DNA of 64,000 bases, taken from the NCBI GenBank assembly GCA_963828715.1, contig CAWHFX010000020.1, positions 62,001-126,000 on the forward strand, in the 5' to 3' direction. Origin of the DNA: JAQGMV01 sp963828715 (lineage in GTDB: Bacteria; Pseudomonadota; Gammaproteobacteria; Burkholderiales; SG8-41). The notes under the pieces were generated by a model, which was not told where the DNA came from, did no database searches, and saw only the letters and a list, made by a program, of their open reading frames with translations. Of this stretch, positions 1 through 8,190 are shown piece by piece (positions within the stretch are counted from its first letter, which is position 1; each line of letters opens with the position of its first letter). A program made the translations under genes and the position numbers.

Positions 1-201
1 GTGCGGGATGGCGATTCCCTGACCGAGTCCGGTCGAACCGAGCTTCTCGCGCGCGAACAGGCTGTCGAAAACTTCGCTGCGTGCGATGTTGTTGTTGTTT
101 TCGAACAGCAGCCCCACCTGCTCGAATACGCGCTTCTTGCTCGACACGTCGAGGTCGATCATGACGTTTGAGTCCGGCAGGAGCTTGGAAACGAGGTTCA
201 T
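1..201 (-). CDS. ptsN: PtsN, nitrogen-regulatory EIIA protein (N-terminal part)
   Basis: This is the N-terminal 67 codons of EIIA-Ntr, the last phosphoacceptor of the nitrogen PTS relay (PtsP-PtsO-PtsN), a cytoplasmic regulator of potassium and nitrogen/carbon balance. The translation begins MNLVSKLLPDSNVMID and reaches the family motif STGLGQGIAIPH; the final visible codon (bases 3-1, CAC) is the phosphorylatable active-site His. The rest lies outside the window. The start is an ATG at 201, 39 nt after the hpf stop. The rpoN-hpf-ptsN order is the standard proteobacterial arrangement. Confidence 0.93.
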   Translation of the reverse strand, partial: MNLVSKLLPDSNVMIDLDVSSKKRVFEQVGLLFENNNNIARSEVFDSLFAREKLGSTGLGQGIAIPH

Positions 202-240
202 TGCAGTACGGGGACGCCCGATCGGTCGACGCGCGGAGGG

Positions 241-567
241 CTATTCGCCAGGTTGATGCTTGATCGCCTGACCGTCATGACGGTGGCCGCGGGTTTTCTC
301 TTTGTGCTTGATGATGGTGCGGTCGAGCTTGTCCACCAGTCCGTCGATTGCCGCGTACATGTCGTCCGCCGAGCTTTCGCAGAAGATGTCCTTCCCGCGC
401 ACGTGTACCGTCGCTTCGATTTTCTGCTGCAGTTTCTCGACCGACATGATTACATTCACATCGATCACGTTATCGAAATGATGCGTGATGCGCTGCAGTT
501 TGGATGCGATGTACTCGCGTATGGCGGGGGTAATCGGAAGCTGATGCCCTGTCAGGTTCAGGTTCAT
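241..567 (-). CDS. hpf: Ribosome hibernation promoting factor, short form
   Basis: This 108-residue protein is a short-type HPF/RaiA-fold factor that binds the 30S decoding region and helps form inactive 100S ribosomes in stationary phase. It starts MNLNLTGHQLPITPAIREY and has the beta-alpha-beta RaiA pattern with an internal KDIFCESSADDMYAAIDGLVDKLDRT stretch (shown here in part of the helix 2 region) and a basic C-terminus. An upstream in-frame ATG at 591 exists, but the ATG at 567 has a strong AAGAGGAG site six bases before it and matches the family start. It lies 24 nt after rpoN and is probably co-transcribed with rpoN and ptsN. Confidence 0.93.
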   Translation of the reverse strand: MNLNLTGHQLPITPAIREYIASKLQRITHHFDNVIDVNVIMSVEKLQQKIEATVHVRGKDIFCESSADDMYAAIDGLVDKLDRTIIKHKEKTRGHRHDGQAIKHQPGE

Positions 568-591
568 GCGGGGCTCTCCTCTTGTTAACAA

Positions 592-2013
592 CTAAAGAGT
601 CTTGCGCAAGTTTACCGGCAGAATCTGCAGTGACTCGCGGTATTTGGCGACCGTCCGCCGGGCGACCATGATGCCCTGCTGACCGAGTATTTCCGAGATC
701 TGGCTGTCGCTCAAGGGCTTGCGCGAATTCTCGGCCCCGACGAGCTGCTTGATCAACGCGCGTATCGCGGTGCTCGAAGCGGCGCCGCCGCTTTCAGTGC
801 CGACGTGGCTGCCGAAGAAATACTTCAACTCGAAAATCCCGCGCGGGGTGTGCATGAACTTCTGCGTGGTCACACGCGAGACAGTGGATTCGTGCAGGTC
901 GAGGGCTTCGGCGATCTCGCGCAGCACGAGCGGCCGCATCGCCACTTCACCGTGCTCGAAAAAGTGCCGCTGGCGATCCACGATGGCCTGGGCGACGCGC
1001 AGAATCGTGTCGAAGCGCTGTTGCACGTTTTTGATGAGCCACTTGGCTTCCTGCAACTGACTCGCGAGTTGATGCGATCCCGAACTGCGGGCGCGCGCGA
1101 GGATATCGGCATACAGGCGATTGACACGCAGTTTCGGCATTGCCTCCGGGTTCAGAGAGGCAATCCAGGTACCCTTCACTTTTCTCACGATCACGTCGGG
1201 CACGACATAGCGCGTGTCATCCGCCGCGTACTCGCGGCCGGGCCGCGGATTGAGGCTCGTGATCAGTTTCTGCACGCCGCGCAGACATACATCATCGCAA
1301 CGGAGTGCTTTCTTGAGGCGCGTGTAGTCGCGTCCCGCGAGCGCCTCCAGATGGTTGCGCACGACCTCCAGCGCTTCCGTTCGGTAAGCCGTCGTCTCCG
1401 GCAGCGCGGTCAGCTGAAGGGCGAGGCATTCCGCCAGGTTGCGGGCACCCACGCCGGTCGGCTCGAAATGCTGCAGGTGCTTCAGCGCGATCTGCAGCTC
1501 TTCGAGTTCCACGCCGAGCTCTTCGGGCAGCATCGCCTGGATCTCGCCGAGGTCCTGCGCGAGATAACCGTCCTCGTCGAGCGACTCGATGACGAGCGTG
1601 ACGAGCGTGCGATCGCGGTCCGCGAGCTGGGTTAGCGTGAGCTGCGTGCCGAGGTGCTCGCGCAATGATGGGTTATCGGCAGCGAGCTGCGGGTATTCAT
1701 CGTCTTCCCGTGGGCTCCCATATCCTTCCGGCGATCCGAACACGTCGTTATCGGCACTCGGCGCGGCTTCCTCACTCTGCGTAACGGGTGTCTCGGTGAC
1801 ACGCTCCGTTGTAGTGCCACCGTTCATACCGGCCGGCAGGACCTCGACGTCGGCACCCCCCTCGTCACGTTCCAACAGCGGATTATCCTGGAGAAAGCGC
1901 TCCAGCTCCTGATTCAGCTCGAGCGTCGAAAGCTGGAGCAGCCGGATCGACTGCTGCAGCTGAGGCGTGAGGGCGAGGTGCTGAGAGAGGCGGAGTTGGA
2001 GGGAGTGCTTCAT
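592..2013 (-). CDS. rpoN: RNA polymerase sigma-54 factor RpoN
   Basis: This is the 473-residue sigma-54 factor that directs RNA polymerase to -24/-12 promoters with enhancer-binding activators. Region I at the N-terminus is Gln/Leu-rich (LTPQLQQSIRLLQLSTLEL), followed by an acidic region II, the core-binding domain, a helix-turn-helix around residues 365-385, and the diagnostic RpoN box ARRTVAKYRE at 451-460. Length is typical. It sits between lptB and hpf as in most Pseudomonadota. No enhancer-binding protein is encoded in this window. Confidence 0.97.
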   Translation of the reverse strand: MKHSLQLRLSQHLALTPQLQQSIRLLQLSTLELNQELERFLQDNPLLERDEGGADVEVLPAGMNGGTTTERVTETPVTQSEEAAPSADNDVFGSPEGYGSPREDDEYPQLAADNPSLREHLGTQLTLTQLADRDRTLVTLVIESLDEDGYLAQDLGEIQAMLPEELGVELEELQIALKHLQHFEPTGVGARNLAECLALQLTALPETTAYRTEALEVVRNHLEALAGRDYTRLKKALRCDDVCLRGVQKLITSLNPRPGREYAADDTRYVVPDVIVRKVKGTWIASLNPEAMPKLRVNRLYADILARARSSGSHQLASQLQEAKWLIKNVQQRFDTILRVAQAIVDRQRHFFEHGEVAMRPLVLREIAEALDLHESTVSRVTTQKFMHTPRGIFELKYFFGSHVGTESGGAASSTAIRALIKQLVGAENSRKPLSDSQISEILGQQGIMVARRTVAKYRESLQILPVNLRKTL

Positions 2014-2072
2014 CGCTGAGTCTGCGGGCGGAGGCCGCTCCCGCGGGAGGTTGGCCTTTGTCGAAGCGCCGC

Positions 2073-2792
2073 TTACAGGCGGAAGTGCTCTCCGAGGTAG
2101 ACCTTTCTTACGCTCTCATTATAAACGATTTCCTCCGGTTTGCCGTAGGCGAGAACCGATCCGTCGTTGATTATGTACGCCCTATCGCAAATTCCGAGCG
2201 TTTCCCGCACGTTGTGGTCCGTGATCAGCACGCCGATGCCGCGTTCTTTCAGGAATGCGATGATTTTCTGGATGTCCACGACGGCGATCGGATCGACGCC
2301 GGCGAACGGCTCGTCGAGCAGGATGAAGCGCGGTTCGGTGGCAAGTGCGCGAGCGATTTCCACCCGCCGGCGTTCGCCTCCGGACAGGCTGATGGCCGGA
2401 TTGTCGCGCAGGTGCGCTACGTGGAGCTCCCGCAGCAGATCGTCGAGCTTGAGCTCGATCGTACTGGCGTCGTCATTGTGCAGCTCCAGCACGGCACGCA
2501 CGTTTTCCGCAACCGTGAGGCGGCGGAAGATCGACGCCTCCTGCGGGAGATAGCTCAGGCCGCGGCGGGCACGCGCGTGTATCGGCAGGTGTGTTACGCG
2601 CTCGCCGTCGAGATAGAGCTCGCCCCCATCCATCCCGACAAGTCCTACCATCATGTAGAAGCACGTAGTCTTGCCGGCGCCGTTCGGACCGAGCAGCCCG
2701 ATCACTTCGCCGCTGTGGACGTTCAGTGATACGTCCTTTACCACGACGCGGGATCGATACGTCTTGCTCAGATTGTGTGCGCGCAGCTCCAT
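2073..2792 (-). CDS. lptB: LptB, ATPase of the LPS export ABC transporter
   Basis: LptB is the cytoplasmic ATPase that powers lipopolysaccharide extraction by LptFG and transfer along LptC-LptA. Visible motifs are Walker A GPNGAGKTT (residues 35-43), the signature LSGGERRRVEIARAL, and Walker B ILLDEP followed by the D-loop. With the ATG at 2792 (MELRAHNLSKTY) it has 239 residues, the usual family length. An ATG at 2909 would add 39 poorly conserved residues and overlap lptA by 50 nt, so I prefer 2792, although neither start has a strong ribosome binding site. lptF/lptG are not in this window. Confidence 0.95.
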   Translation of the reverse strand: MELRAHNLSKTYRSRVVVKDVSLNVHSGEVIGLLGPNGAGKTTCFYMMVGLVGMDGGELYLDGERVTHLPIHARARRGLSYLPQEASIFRRLTVAENVRAVLELHNDDASTIELKLDDLLRELHVAHLRDNPAISLSGGERRRVEIARALATEPRFILLDEPFAGVDPIAVVDIQKIIAFLKERGIGVLITDHNVRETLGICDRAYIINDGSVLAYGKPEEIVYNESVRKVYLGEHFRL

Positions 2793-2859
2793 GCTCTTCT
2801 GGTGGGCCGCGGCGGTATTGCCTGAGCGCGTCGGCTGGTCGGCATGCAGCGGGACGACA

Positions 2860-3477
2860 TTATTTTGAGCTGGCACCGGAATCTCCGTCAGGCACGTTGT
2901 CGCCCGCATCCTGTTTCAGCGTCACTGGAGGCGGGGATGGCTGCTCCTTCTGCTTCGGCTGGAAGATCGCTCGCACGCGGCTGTCGCCCGACTTGGATCC
3001 GGCCGCCGATGTATCACCAGTGACCTGGAACAGTTCGGTCGCAGCATCATAAGAGATGAAGTTCCCCTGCACCTGGTCCTGACCACGCTTGAGCATGGCC
3101 CGATTGAACATCTGTATTTTGTCGCTGCGGCTGTCGTACTCGATGCGCTCGGCCCAGCCCTCGATCAGCTCGTCGGCATTGTCGGTTTTCTGGCGGAAGT
3201 AGGCGAGGCTGCCCCACGTCGTGCCCTGGCGGAAACCGTTCTTGTCCTGACGCACTTCCATGCGGTCGCCGCGCAGGACCATGGTGCCCTGGGTCAGCAC
3301 GACATTGCCCGTGAAGGTTGCGATCTGCTTCGCGTCGTCTACGATCACCCGATCGGCTTCGAGGTGAATCGGTTTCGAGCGATCCGCTTTTTCGGCTTGC
3401 GCAGGCGCTGCAAGCACCAGCAGGCAAGCGACGAGCCACGGCGCAGCCAGGCGCATGAATACGCTCTTACGGCGCAT
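2860..3477 (-). CDS. lptA: LptA, periplasmic LPS transport protein
   Basis: LptA forms the periplasmic beta-jellyroll bridge that carries LPS from LptC to LptD. The protein has a signal peptide ending in the typical cleavage site AQA before EKADRSKPIHLEADRV, then an OstA-type core with TFTGNVVLTQGTMVLRGDRMEV. The tail after about residue 175 is charged and Gln/Pro-rich. I chose the ATG at 3477 (205 residues, 11-nt overlap with lptC); the ATG at 3456 would give 198 and start directly on the hydrophobic segment. Upstream starts run deep into lptC and are unlikely. Confidence 0.9.
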   Translation of the reverse strand: MRRKSVFMRLAAPWLVACLLVLAAPAQAEKADRSKPIHLEADRVIVDDAKQIATFTGNVVLTQGTMVLRGDRMEVRQDKNGFRQGTTWGSLAYFRQKTDNADELIEGWAERIEYDSRSDKIQMFNRAMLKRGQDQVQGNFISYDAATELFQVTGDTSAAGSKSGDSRVRAIFQPKQKEQPSPPPVTLKQDAGDNVPDGDSGASSK

Positions 3478-4063
3478 CGCTACTACCGCGCACGGCGTAA
3501 CTGCTGAATGTTCCTTTGACGCGTCCCTGGAGCTGGAGAACACGTGTGTCACTGTTCAATTCCAAGCCATTCGCTCTCACTACGCCCGTTGCATCACGGA
3601 TCGTCACGGGACGGTCCGTTTTGGCGATTTTCGCATCCGGGATGACATGCAGGAAGCTCGTTTCGAGCACGAGGTCGCTCGAGCCCGGAGGGGGCACTCT
3701 GACCACGCGCACGTCGCGCTCGAAGTAGACGTTTTCACCATTCCCCGACATGCGTCCTTCACGCGATGTCACCGTGAGCGGCCCCTGGCCTGGCGTGAAT
3801 GCCGTAAATTTCGGCTCGACCAGAACCGTGAGGTCCTGTTCCGGATAGTGCGTCATCTTCTGTGCGCGCAGTGTATGGTTCAGGCGTCCATCAGCGTCCA
3901 TTTCCATCGCCGACAAGCCATCGACGATGTAGTCCGGGTCGAGACTGCCCAGGTCGCGCGGCCCGGATGGTTGCGGTTGGATGATGCGGTCGAGCCAGAA
4001 CGTGAGCGCGGCCAGCACCGCGAGAATCGCGAACACGAACCAGCTTCCGGAACGATCGATCAT
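3467..4063 (-). CDS. lptC: LptC, inner-membrane LPS transport protein
   Basis: LptC is the bitopic inner-membrane protein that receives LPS from LptBFG and hands it to LptA. The 198 residues start with MIDRSGSW and a single membrane helix (about 8-24) followed by a periplasmic beta-jellyroll domain with the family pattern YIVDGLSAMEMDADG near residue 45. It overlaps kdsC by four bases (ATGA) and lptA by 11, indicating translational coupling across the cluster. Confidence 0.93.
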   Translation of the reverse strand: MIDRSGSWFVFAILAVLAALTFWLDRIIQPQPSGPRDLGSLDPDYIVDGLSAMEMDADGRLNHTLRAQKMTHYPEQDLTVLVEPKFTAFTPGQGPLTVTSREGRMSGNGENVYFERDVRVVRVPPPGSSDLVLETSFLHVIPDAKIAKTDRPVTIRDATGVVRANGLELNSDTRVLQLQGRVKGTFSSYAVRGSSDAP

Positions 4064-4608
4064 GGCGTCGGTTCAGCGCGCGAGATGAAGCGCGCCAACT
4101 GGGCATCGAAGGTGCCCTGCGCGTGCATGATCATCTCGCATGCCTCGCGCGCCGCGCCATGCCCGCCCGACGCGCGCGTAACGTAATGGACGCGTGTCTG
4201 AACGCTCTGCGGCGCTTCCGGCACCGAGATGGCGAGACCGCAGCGCAGAAGCACCGGGAGATCCACCCAGTCGTCTCCCATGTAGGCGCACGCAGCCGGC
4301 GTGATCGACAAGTCCCGGACGAGCCCTTCGAACGCTTCGAGTTTGTTTTCCACGCCCTGGAACAAGAGCTCGATACCGAGATCGCGCGCTCTCTGAGCGA
4401 CGCAGCCGGAGGTGCGACTGGTGATGATCGCGAGAGCGATACCGCTCGCCTGCAGCATTCTCATGCCGAGGCCGTCGCGCACATCGAACACTTTGGTTTC
4501 TTCGCCACTGTCGCTGTAGTGAAGGCCACCATCGGTGAGTACGCCGTCCACATCGAATATCGCCAGCCGCAGGGGCTTTGAGCGGGTGTAGATGTCGTCC
4601 AGGGACAT
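4060..4608 (-). CDS. kdsC: KdsC, 3-deoxy-D-manno-octulosonate-8-phosphate phosphatase
   Basis: KdsC is a C0-type HAD phosphatase that releases Kdo from Kdo-8-phosphate in the LPS inner-core pathway. The nucleophile motif DVDGVLTD is at residues 19-26 (DxD Asp pair), motif II Thr is in AIITSRTS, and the motif IV GDDWVDLPVL is present. From the ATG at 4608 the protein has 182 residues, the normal size. A GTG at 4653, only 4 nt after the kdsD stop, is an alternative that adds 15 residues; neither has a convincing Shine-Dalgarno sequence. Confidence 0.93.
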   Translation of the reverse strand: MSLDDIYTRSKPLRLAIFDVDGVLTDGGLHYSDSGEETKVFDVRDGLGMRMLQASGIALAIITSRTSGCVAQRARDLGIELLFQGVENKLEAFEGLVRDLSITPAACAYMGDDWVDLPVLLRCGLAISVPEAPQSVQTRVHYVTRASGGHGAAREACEMIMHAQGTFDAQLARFISRAEPTP

Positions 4609-4657
4609 CGCGGGTGAAGACAGTCCGGCCGCAAGCGGTGATGGTTTCGGCACGCGC

Positions 4658-5650
4658 TCAGATCACTTTCGCGCGGAAGAGGTCGTGCATGTTGAGCGCC
4701 CCGATGAGCCGCTTCTGTTCATCCACGACGAGGATCTGATTGACCTTGTTGCGCTCCATGATCTCGACTGCCTCTACGGCGAGCCGGTCGGGCGCTATGG
4801 TCCGCGGCGAAGCGCCCATGACCGTCCTGATCGGCGTGTTGCGCAGATCGGTTCCTTTCTCCAGGGTGCGTCGCAGGTCCCCGTCCGTGAAGATGCCGAT
4901 CACCCGCTCGGTATCGTCGAGGATCGCGGTCATACCCATGCGCCCGCGCGACATTTCCAGAATGGCCTCCATCAGCATCGCGCGCTCGCCGATACGCGGC
5001 GCGTCCTCACCGGTGCGCATGACATCGCGCACGTATGTAAGAAGCCTGCGTCCGAGCGCCCCGCCCGGATGCGACAGCGCGAACTCATCGCGCGTGAAGC
5101 CCTTCGCATGCATGAGTGCCACCGCGAGCGCGTCACCGAGCGCCAGTGCCGCGGTTGTGCTCGCGGTCGGCGCAAGGTTGAGCGGGCAGGCTTCCTTCTC
5201 GGCGCCTGCATAGAGATGGACGTCCGCTTCGCGCGCGAGCGTCGACTCGGGATTGCCGGTGAGCGCAATCAGCGTCGCGCCCTGACGTTTCAGCAGCGGA
5301 ACGATTGCCAGCACCTCCGCGCTTTCGCCCGAGTTCGACAATGCGATGAACACATCCTCTCGCAGAACCATTCCAAGATCGCCGTGACTCGCCTCTGCGG
5401 GGTGTACGAAGAAAGCCGGCGTACCGGTACTCGCGAGCGTGGATGCGATCTTGCGCGCGATATGGCCGGATTTTCCGATACCGCTTACCACTACGCGCCC
5501 ACGGCGCTCGAGCACCAGCGCGACTGCGCGGGAGAAGCTTCCGTCGAGCCGCCCGATCAGGTCCGAGATCGCCTTCGCCTCGATTTGGAGCACTTCGCGC
5601 GCAATTGCGATCGCGTCGGTGTCTGGGACTTCGAGGTCGGCGTCGGTCAT
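4658..5650 (-). CDS. kdsD: KdsD/KpsF, D-arabinose-5-phosphate isomerase
   Basis: This 330-residue enzyme interconverts ribulose-5-phosphate and arabinose-5-phosphate, the first step toward Kdo. It has an N-terminal SIS domain (GIGKSGHIARKIASTLASTGTPA, partly quoted; SNSGES further on; HPAEASHGDLGM) and two C-terminal CBS domains from about residue 210, ending near LIGALNMHDLFRAKVI. Length and order match E. coli KdsD. The ATG at 5650 is only seven bases from a perfect extended -10 box, so the transcript may start at or very near the start codon. Confidence 0.95.
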   Translation of the reverse strand: MTDADLEVPDTDAIAIAREVLQIEAKAISDLIGRLDGSFSRAVALVLERRGRVVVSGIGKSGHIARKIASTLASTGTPAFFVHPAEASHGDLGMVLREDVFIALSNSGESAEVLAIVPLLKRQGATLIALTGNPESTLAREADVHLYAGAEKEACPLNLAPTASTTAALALGDALAVALMHAKGFTRDEFALSHPGGALGRRLLTYVRDVMRTGEDAPRIGERAMLMEAILEMSRGRMGMTAILDDTERVIGIFTDGDLRRTLEKGTDLRNTPIRTVMGASPRTIAPDRLAVEAVEIMERNKVNQILVVDEQKRLIGALNMHDLFRAKVI

Positions 5651-5657
5651 CGCGAAA

Positions 5658-5666
5658 ATTATAGCA
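5658..5666 (-). promoter_or_regulatory. Extended -10 promoter for kdsD operon
   Basis: Read on the minus strand, TGCTATAAT (5666-5658) is a consensus -10 hexamer with the TGn extension. No good -35 hexamer is visible 16-18 bases upstream, which extended -10 promoters can tolerate. The expected transcription start falls at about 5650-5652, on the kdsD start codon, implying a leaderless or nearly leaderless mRNA for the LPS-rpoN operon. Functional status is inferred from sequence only. Confidence 0.5.
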
Positions 5667-5755
5667 AACGCGGCTGCAAGCCCTTGTACGCGCGTGCGAA
5701 TTCAATTGTTTCTGCGGGCGCCATGAGGATTGGGGGGCGGCGCGTGCAATCGCTC

Positions 5756-5770
5756 TGTGACAGTGTCACA
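5756..5770. promoter_or_regulatory. Perfect palindrome, possible operator
   Basis: TGTGACA-G-TGTCACA is a perfect 7-1-7 inverted repeat about 100 nt upstream of kdsD and just beyond the pilin terminator. It resembles a CRP/Vfr half-site pair (TGTGA...TCACA) but the spacing is five instead of six bases, so a different dimeric repressor or activator is possible. The binding protein is unknown. Confidence 0.35.
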
Positions 5771-5808
5771 CACACCGAGTTGCCGATAAAGCGCGATGCC
5801 TTACCCGC

Positions 5809-5836
5809 AAAAAAGCGGGCCACCGCAGTGGCCCGT
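5809..5836 (-). terminator. Rho-independent terminator of the pilin-like gene
   Basis: On the minus strand the stem CGGGCCAC / GTGGCCCG (5835-5828 with 5823-5816) with loop TGCG is followed by six T residues (5814-5809). It starts about 24 nt after the stop of the pilin-like gene at 5860, in the correct orientation to end that transcript. The perfect eight-base-pair stem plus T-tract makes this a confident call. Confidence 0.88.
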
Positions 5837-5859
5837 AGGTCCGCTCAGCTTCGAAATGG

Positions 5860-6537
5860 TTAGAACATCGTCGCGCCACCGCAGTTCGCGCCGGGCGATT
5901 GCGATACCCAAACGCCGGCTGCCGTGTAGCAGTTCGTCGTTGTCGTATCCACGCCGCCGCCCGTCTGCGCGCGGAACGATCCGCTCACAGCGTTGCCGTC
6001 GTCGATCTTGCGGTCGATCTCGGCCAGGATGTCCGATGCGATCTGGCCGCCCGTCTTGAGATTGTGACGGGTGCTCGCGGTTGCGCTGGCGGGAACCGCG
6101 TATGCCGAGTCGAATACGAGATTGAGAAACTGACCGTAGGGATTCGTGGGCGAGCTCGTACCGCTCTGGGTCGATGCGCACGAATAAGTGCCGTTGATGA
6201 AGCCGGCCTTCGAAAGATGCTCCCACGCGAGAATGTTTTCGTAGACGCCCGAGGAACTTTCGATCTGGCCATCGCCATTGCCATTCCCACATCCGGTGCT
6301 CGCCACCACACCCGTGATCGTGGTCGTGGCGTTCGCGTAATCACCCGGAAGCGCGCGGAAGCGATCGAGGAAGCCGAAATAGGCCGCTTTGACGCCGTCC
6401 TGCTGCTGAATCAGATTGCGCACTCGCGCGCCGGTGATCAGTTCCTGCCCCTTCAACACGCCACCCATGAGCAATCCGATGATGACCAGCACGATCGCGA
6501 TTTCGATCAGCGTAAAACCCTTCTGCAACTTGCGCAT
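5860..6537 (-). CDS. Type IV pilin-like / type II secretion pseudopilin
   Basis: The protein (225 residues) has a class III prepilin leader: MRKLQKG followed by FTLIEIAIVLVIIG, with cleavage expected between Gly7 and Phe8 and the conserved Glu at position 5 of the mature form. The remainder is a Ser/Thr/Gly-rich globular domain with four Cys residues, resembling minor pilins. The ATG at 6537 has a strong GAGGGGGAG site four bases upstream; a longer frame to 6609 lacks support. It is followed by a clear terminator and preceded by genes for a TPR-like and an ABC-2-like protein on the same strand. The secretion or pilus system it serves is not in the window. Confidence 0.85.
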   Translation of the reverse strand: MRKLQKGFTLIEIAIVLVIIGLLMGGVLKGQELITGARVRNLIQQQDGVKAAYFGFLDRFRALPGDYANATTTITGVVASTGCGNGNGDGQIESSSGVYENILAWEHLSKAGFINGTYSCASTQSGTSSPTNPYGQFLNLVFDSAYAVPASATASTRHNLKTGGQIASDILAEIDRKIDDGNAVSGSFRAQTGGGVDTTTTNCYTAAGVWVSQSPGANCGGATMF

Positions 6538-6630
6538 GAACTCCCCCTCTGTTGATTTATCGGGCTCGAACCCGGCCCGTTTTGGAGCGCACATTTGAAC
6601 TGCTGCCAATGCGCGAAAACAGGCATTTGT

Positions 6631-7374
6631 CTAACGAACGACGGACGGGCGAGGGGATTTCTCTGCGGATTTGATCGAGTCGAGGCGCTGCGTAAGAAAA
6701 CGCATTTCGTTGGTGTCGGTGACTTCGCCGCTTTCGAGCAGGCCGCCGAGCAGGACGGCCGCGGCTTCGCTTTCACCCATGTCTTCGAGGATGAATATGC
6801 GCATCTGGCGCGCCCAACCTGGCGCGCTCCGCGCGTTGCGCGCGATGTCTTCGGCGTAGCGCAGTGCGAGCGGCATGTCGTGCAGACGATGCTTGGCAAT
6901 CAGTGCTGCGTGCGCAAGCCAACGCCAGCGACGCTCCGGATCGCGCAGGAATTGCTGGCGGACGAAGTCAAGCATTGCGCGCTGCTTTGTCTCATCGGCT
7001 ACCTGCGAGTACACGTGCGAGGCCATCATGAGCGGATACTGGGCTGCGGGATCGAGATCGATGAGCGCAGACAGCCAGCCGATCACGACGGCGTAGTCGA
7101 GTCGTGCGAAAGGGATGCTCACGCCCGGTTGATTGTCGAAGGCCTGGAGGTAAAGCGTAAGCAGTTGTGCAAACGCCACCGGCTCGCCGAGACTCGCGGC
7201 GCGCAGCCATGCGGTCGGCGGTGGATCACGCAGCGCGGACGCCTGGGCGCTCGGTCGCGGCGCGAGCGACTGGCACGTGAGATGAATCAGGAGCGCGGCG
7301 ACGAACACGGACCAGGTACGTCTCGAGACGGCCGCCAGCGCGCGTTCCTCGCGCGTCCGTCCGAAGAATTTCAT
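6631..7374 (-). CDS. Membrane-anchored TPR-like protein of unknown function
   Basis: This 247-residue protein starts MKFFGRTREERALAAV, has one N-terminal membrane helix (about 18-38), and then an all-helical region with repeated hydrophobic/aromatic spacing (for example PLMMASHVYSQVADETKQRA and LALRYAEDIARNARS) typical of tetratricopeptide-like solenoids. Its ATG shares one base with the stop of the upstream permease gene (TGATG), a hallmark of translational coupling, so the two products probably act together at the membrane. I do not recognise a specific family. Confidence 0.6.
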   Translation of the reverse strand: MKFFGRTREERALAAVSRRTWSVFVAALLIHLTCQSLAPRPSAQASALRDPPPTAWLRAASLGEPVAFAQLLTLYLQAFDNQPGVSIPFARLDYAVVIGWLSALIDLDPAAQYPLMMASHVYSQVADETKQRAMLDFVRQQFLRDPERRWRWLAHAALIAKHRLHDMPLALRYAEDIARNARSAPGWARQMRIFILEDMGESEAAAVLLGGLLESGEVTDTNEMRFLTQRLDSIKSAEKSPRPSVVR

Positions 7375-8144
7375 CAGAAGTTCTTGCGCTGCATGTCGAA
7401 CACCGCCGCAGCGGCGAGAACGACGACGAACACGAGGCTCTCTGCGGCAAGCAGCCCGATGCTCGACCACGATGCCGGCTCATCGAGAAGCCACACGGTG
7501 CGCGTCCAACGGTCGAGCGCCGGGACCACCAGCGCCAGCCCTTCGATAAAGGCGTTCATCACATGCTGTGAGGGTGCGTCGGCGTCCGTGATGGGGTTCG
7601 CGCTGATCAGGCGGATCGCGCTCAGCGCACGAGCGAACACGTAAAACGCAAGCACGATGGAGGCTGCCGGCATCAGCGCGTTGAAAGTGACGACGCAGAA
7701 CAGGCTCAGCGCCACCACGATCGCAAGCTCGCACGAGAGCGATGCAGCCCATTGCAGCGCGGCTTCGGGCGCCACGAACGCAACCAACGGCAGCGCCGAC
7801 AGTAACGAAAGCACCAGGGCGATGGCGAGGAAGCCGGAGAGTTTCCCGAGGATGTAGTGCGAGCGGGGCAGGTCGAGCGCAAGGGTTACATCGAGCCCCT
7901 TGTCCTGGAATTCCCGGCTGACGCTCGCAATCGCGTAGAGGGACGCCACGAACACCATCGCGAACCGGACGGTGGCGGCATAAAAGGCGATCTGAAATCG
8001 CAGGCTTTCGGTGACGGCGATTTCACGCACGAAAAAACTGGCCGCAAGCGTGACAGCGATAACCGCGAGGGCGAGTACGGCGAAGCGGGTGCGCACCGCT
8101 TCGAGGGTGGTGTACCGCGCGATCGTCGCGATTCTGTTATGCAT
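7374..8144 (-). CDS. ABC-2-type membrane permease-like protein
   Basis: The 256-residue protein has about six predicted membrane helices, with the layout of ABC-2 permeases: an N-terminal cytoplasmic helix (MHNRIATIARYTTLEAVRTRF), a first helix, a periplasmic stretch, then a cytoplasmic coupling-type segment VSREFQDKGLDVTLALDLPRSHYILGK, followed by further helices. No ATPase gene adjoins it here, though one could lie elsewhere. It is coupled to the TPR-like gene downstream. Function and substrate are unknown; the link to the pilin-like gene is inferred from order and strand. Confidence 0.6.
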   Translation of the reverse strand: MHNRIATIARYTTLEAVRTRFAVLALAVIAVTLAASFFVREIAVTESLRFQIAFYAATVRFAMVFVASLYAIASVSREFQDKGLDVTLALDLPRSHYILGKLSGFLAIALVLSLLSALPLVAFVAPEAALQWAASLSCELAIVVALSLFCVVTFNALMPAASIVLAFYVFARALSAIRLISANPITDADAPSQHVMNAFIEGLALVVPALDRWTRTVWLLDEPASWSSIGLLAAESLVFVVVLAAAAVFDMQRKNF

Positions 8145-8190
8145 CGAACGCGCCGGATCGCATCAACACTGGCGGTTCCGGTGCTTCGGC

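Noticed and set aside
6556..6590. tRNA T-arm-like sequence (minus strand GGTTCGAGCCC) upstream of the pilin-like gene
   Set aside because: No D-arm, anticodon arm or acceptor stem can be folded around it.
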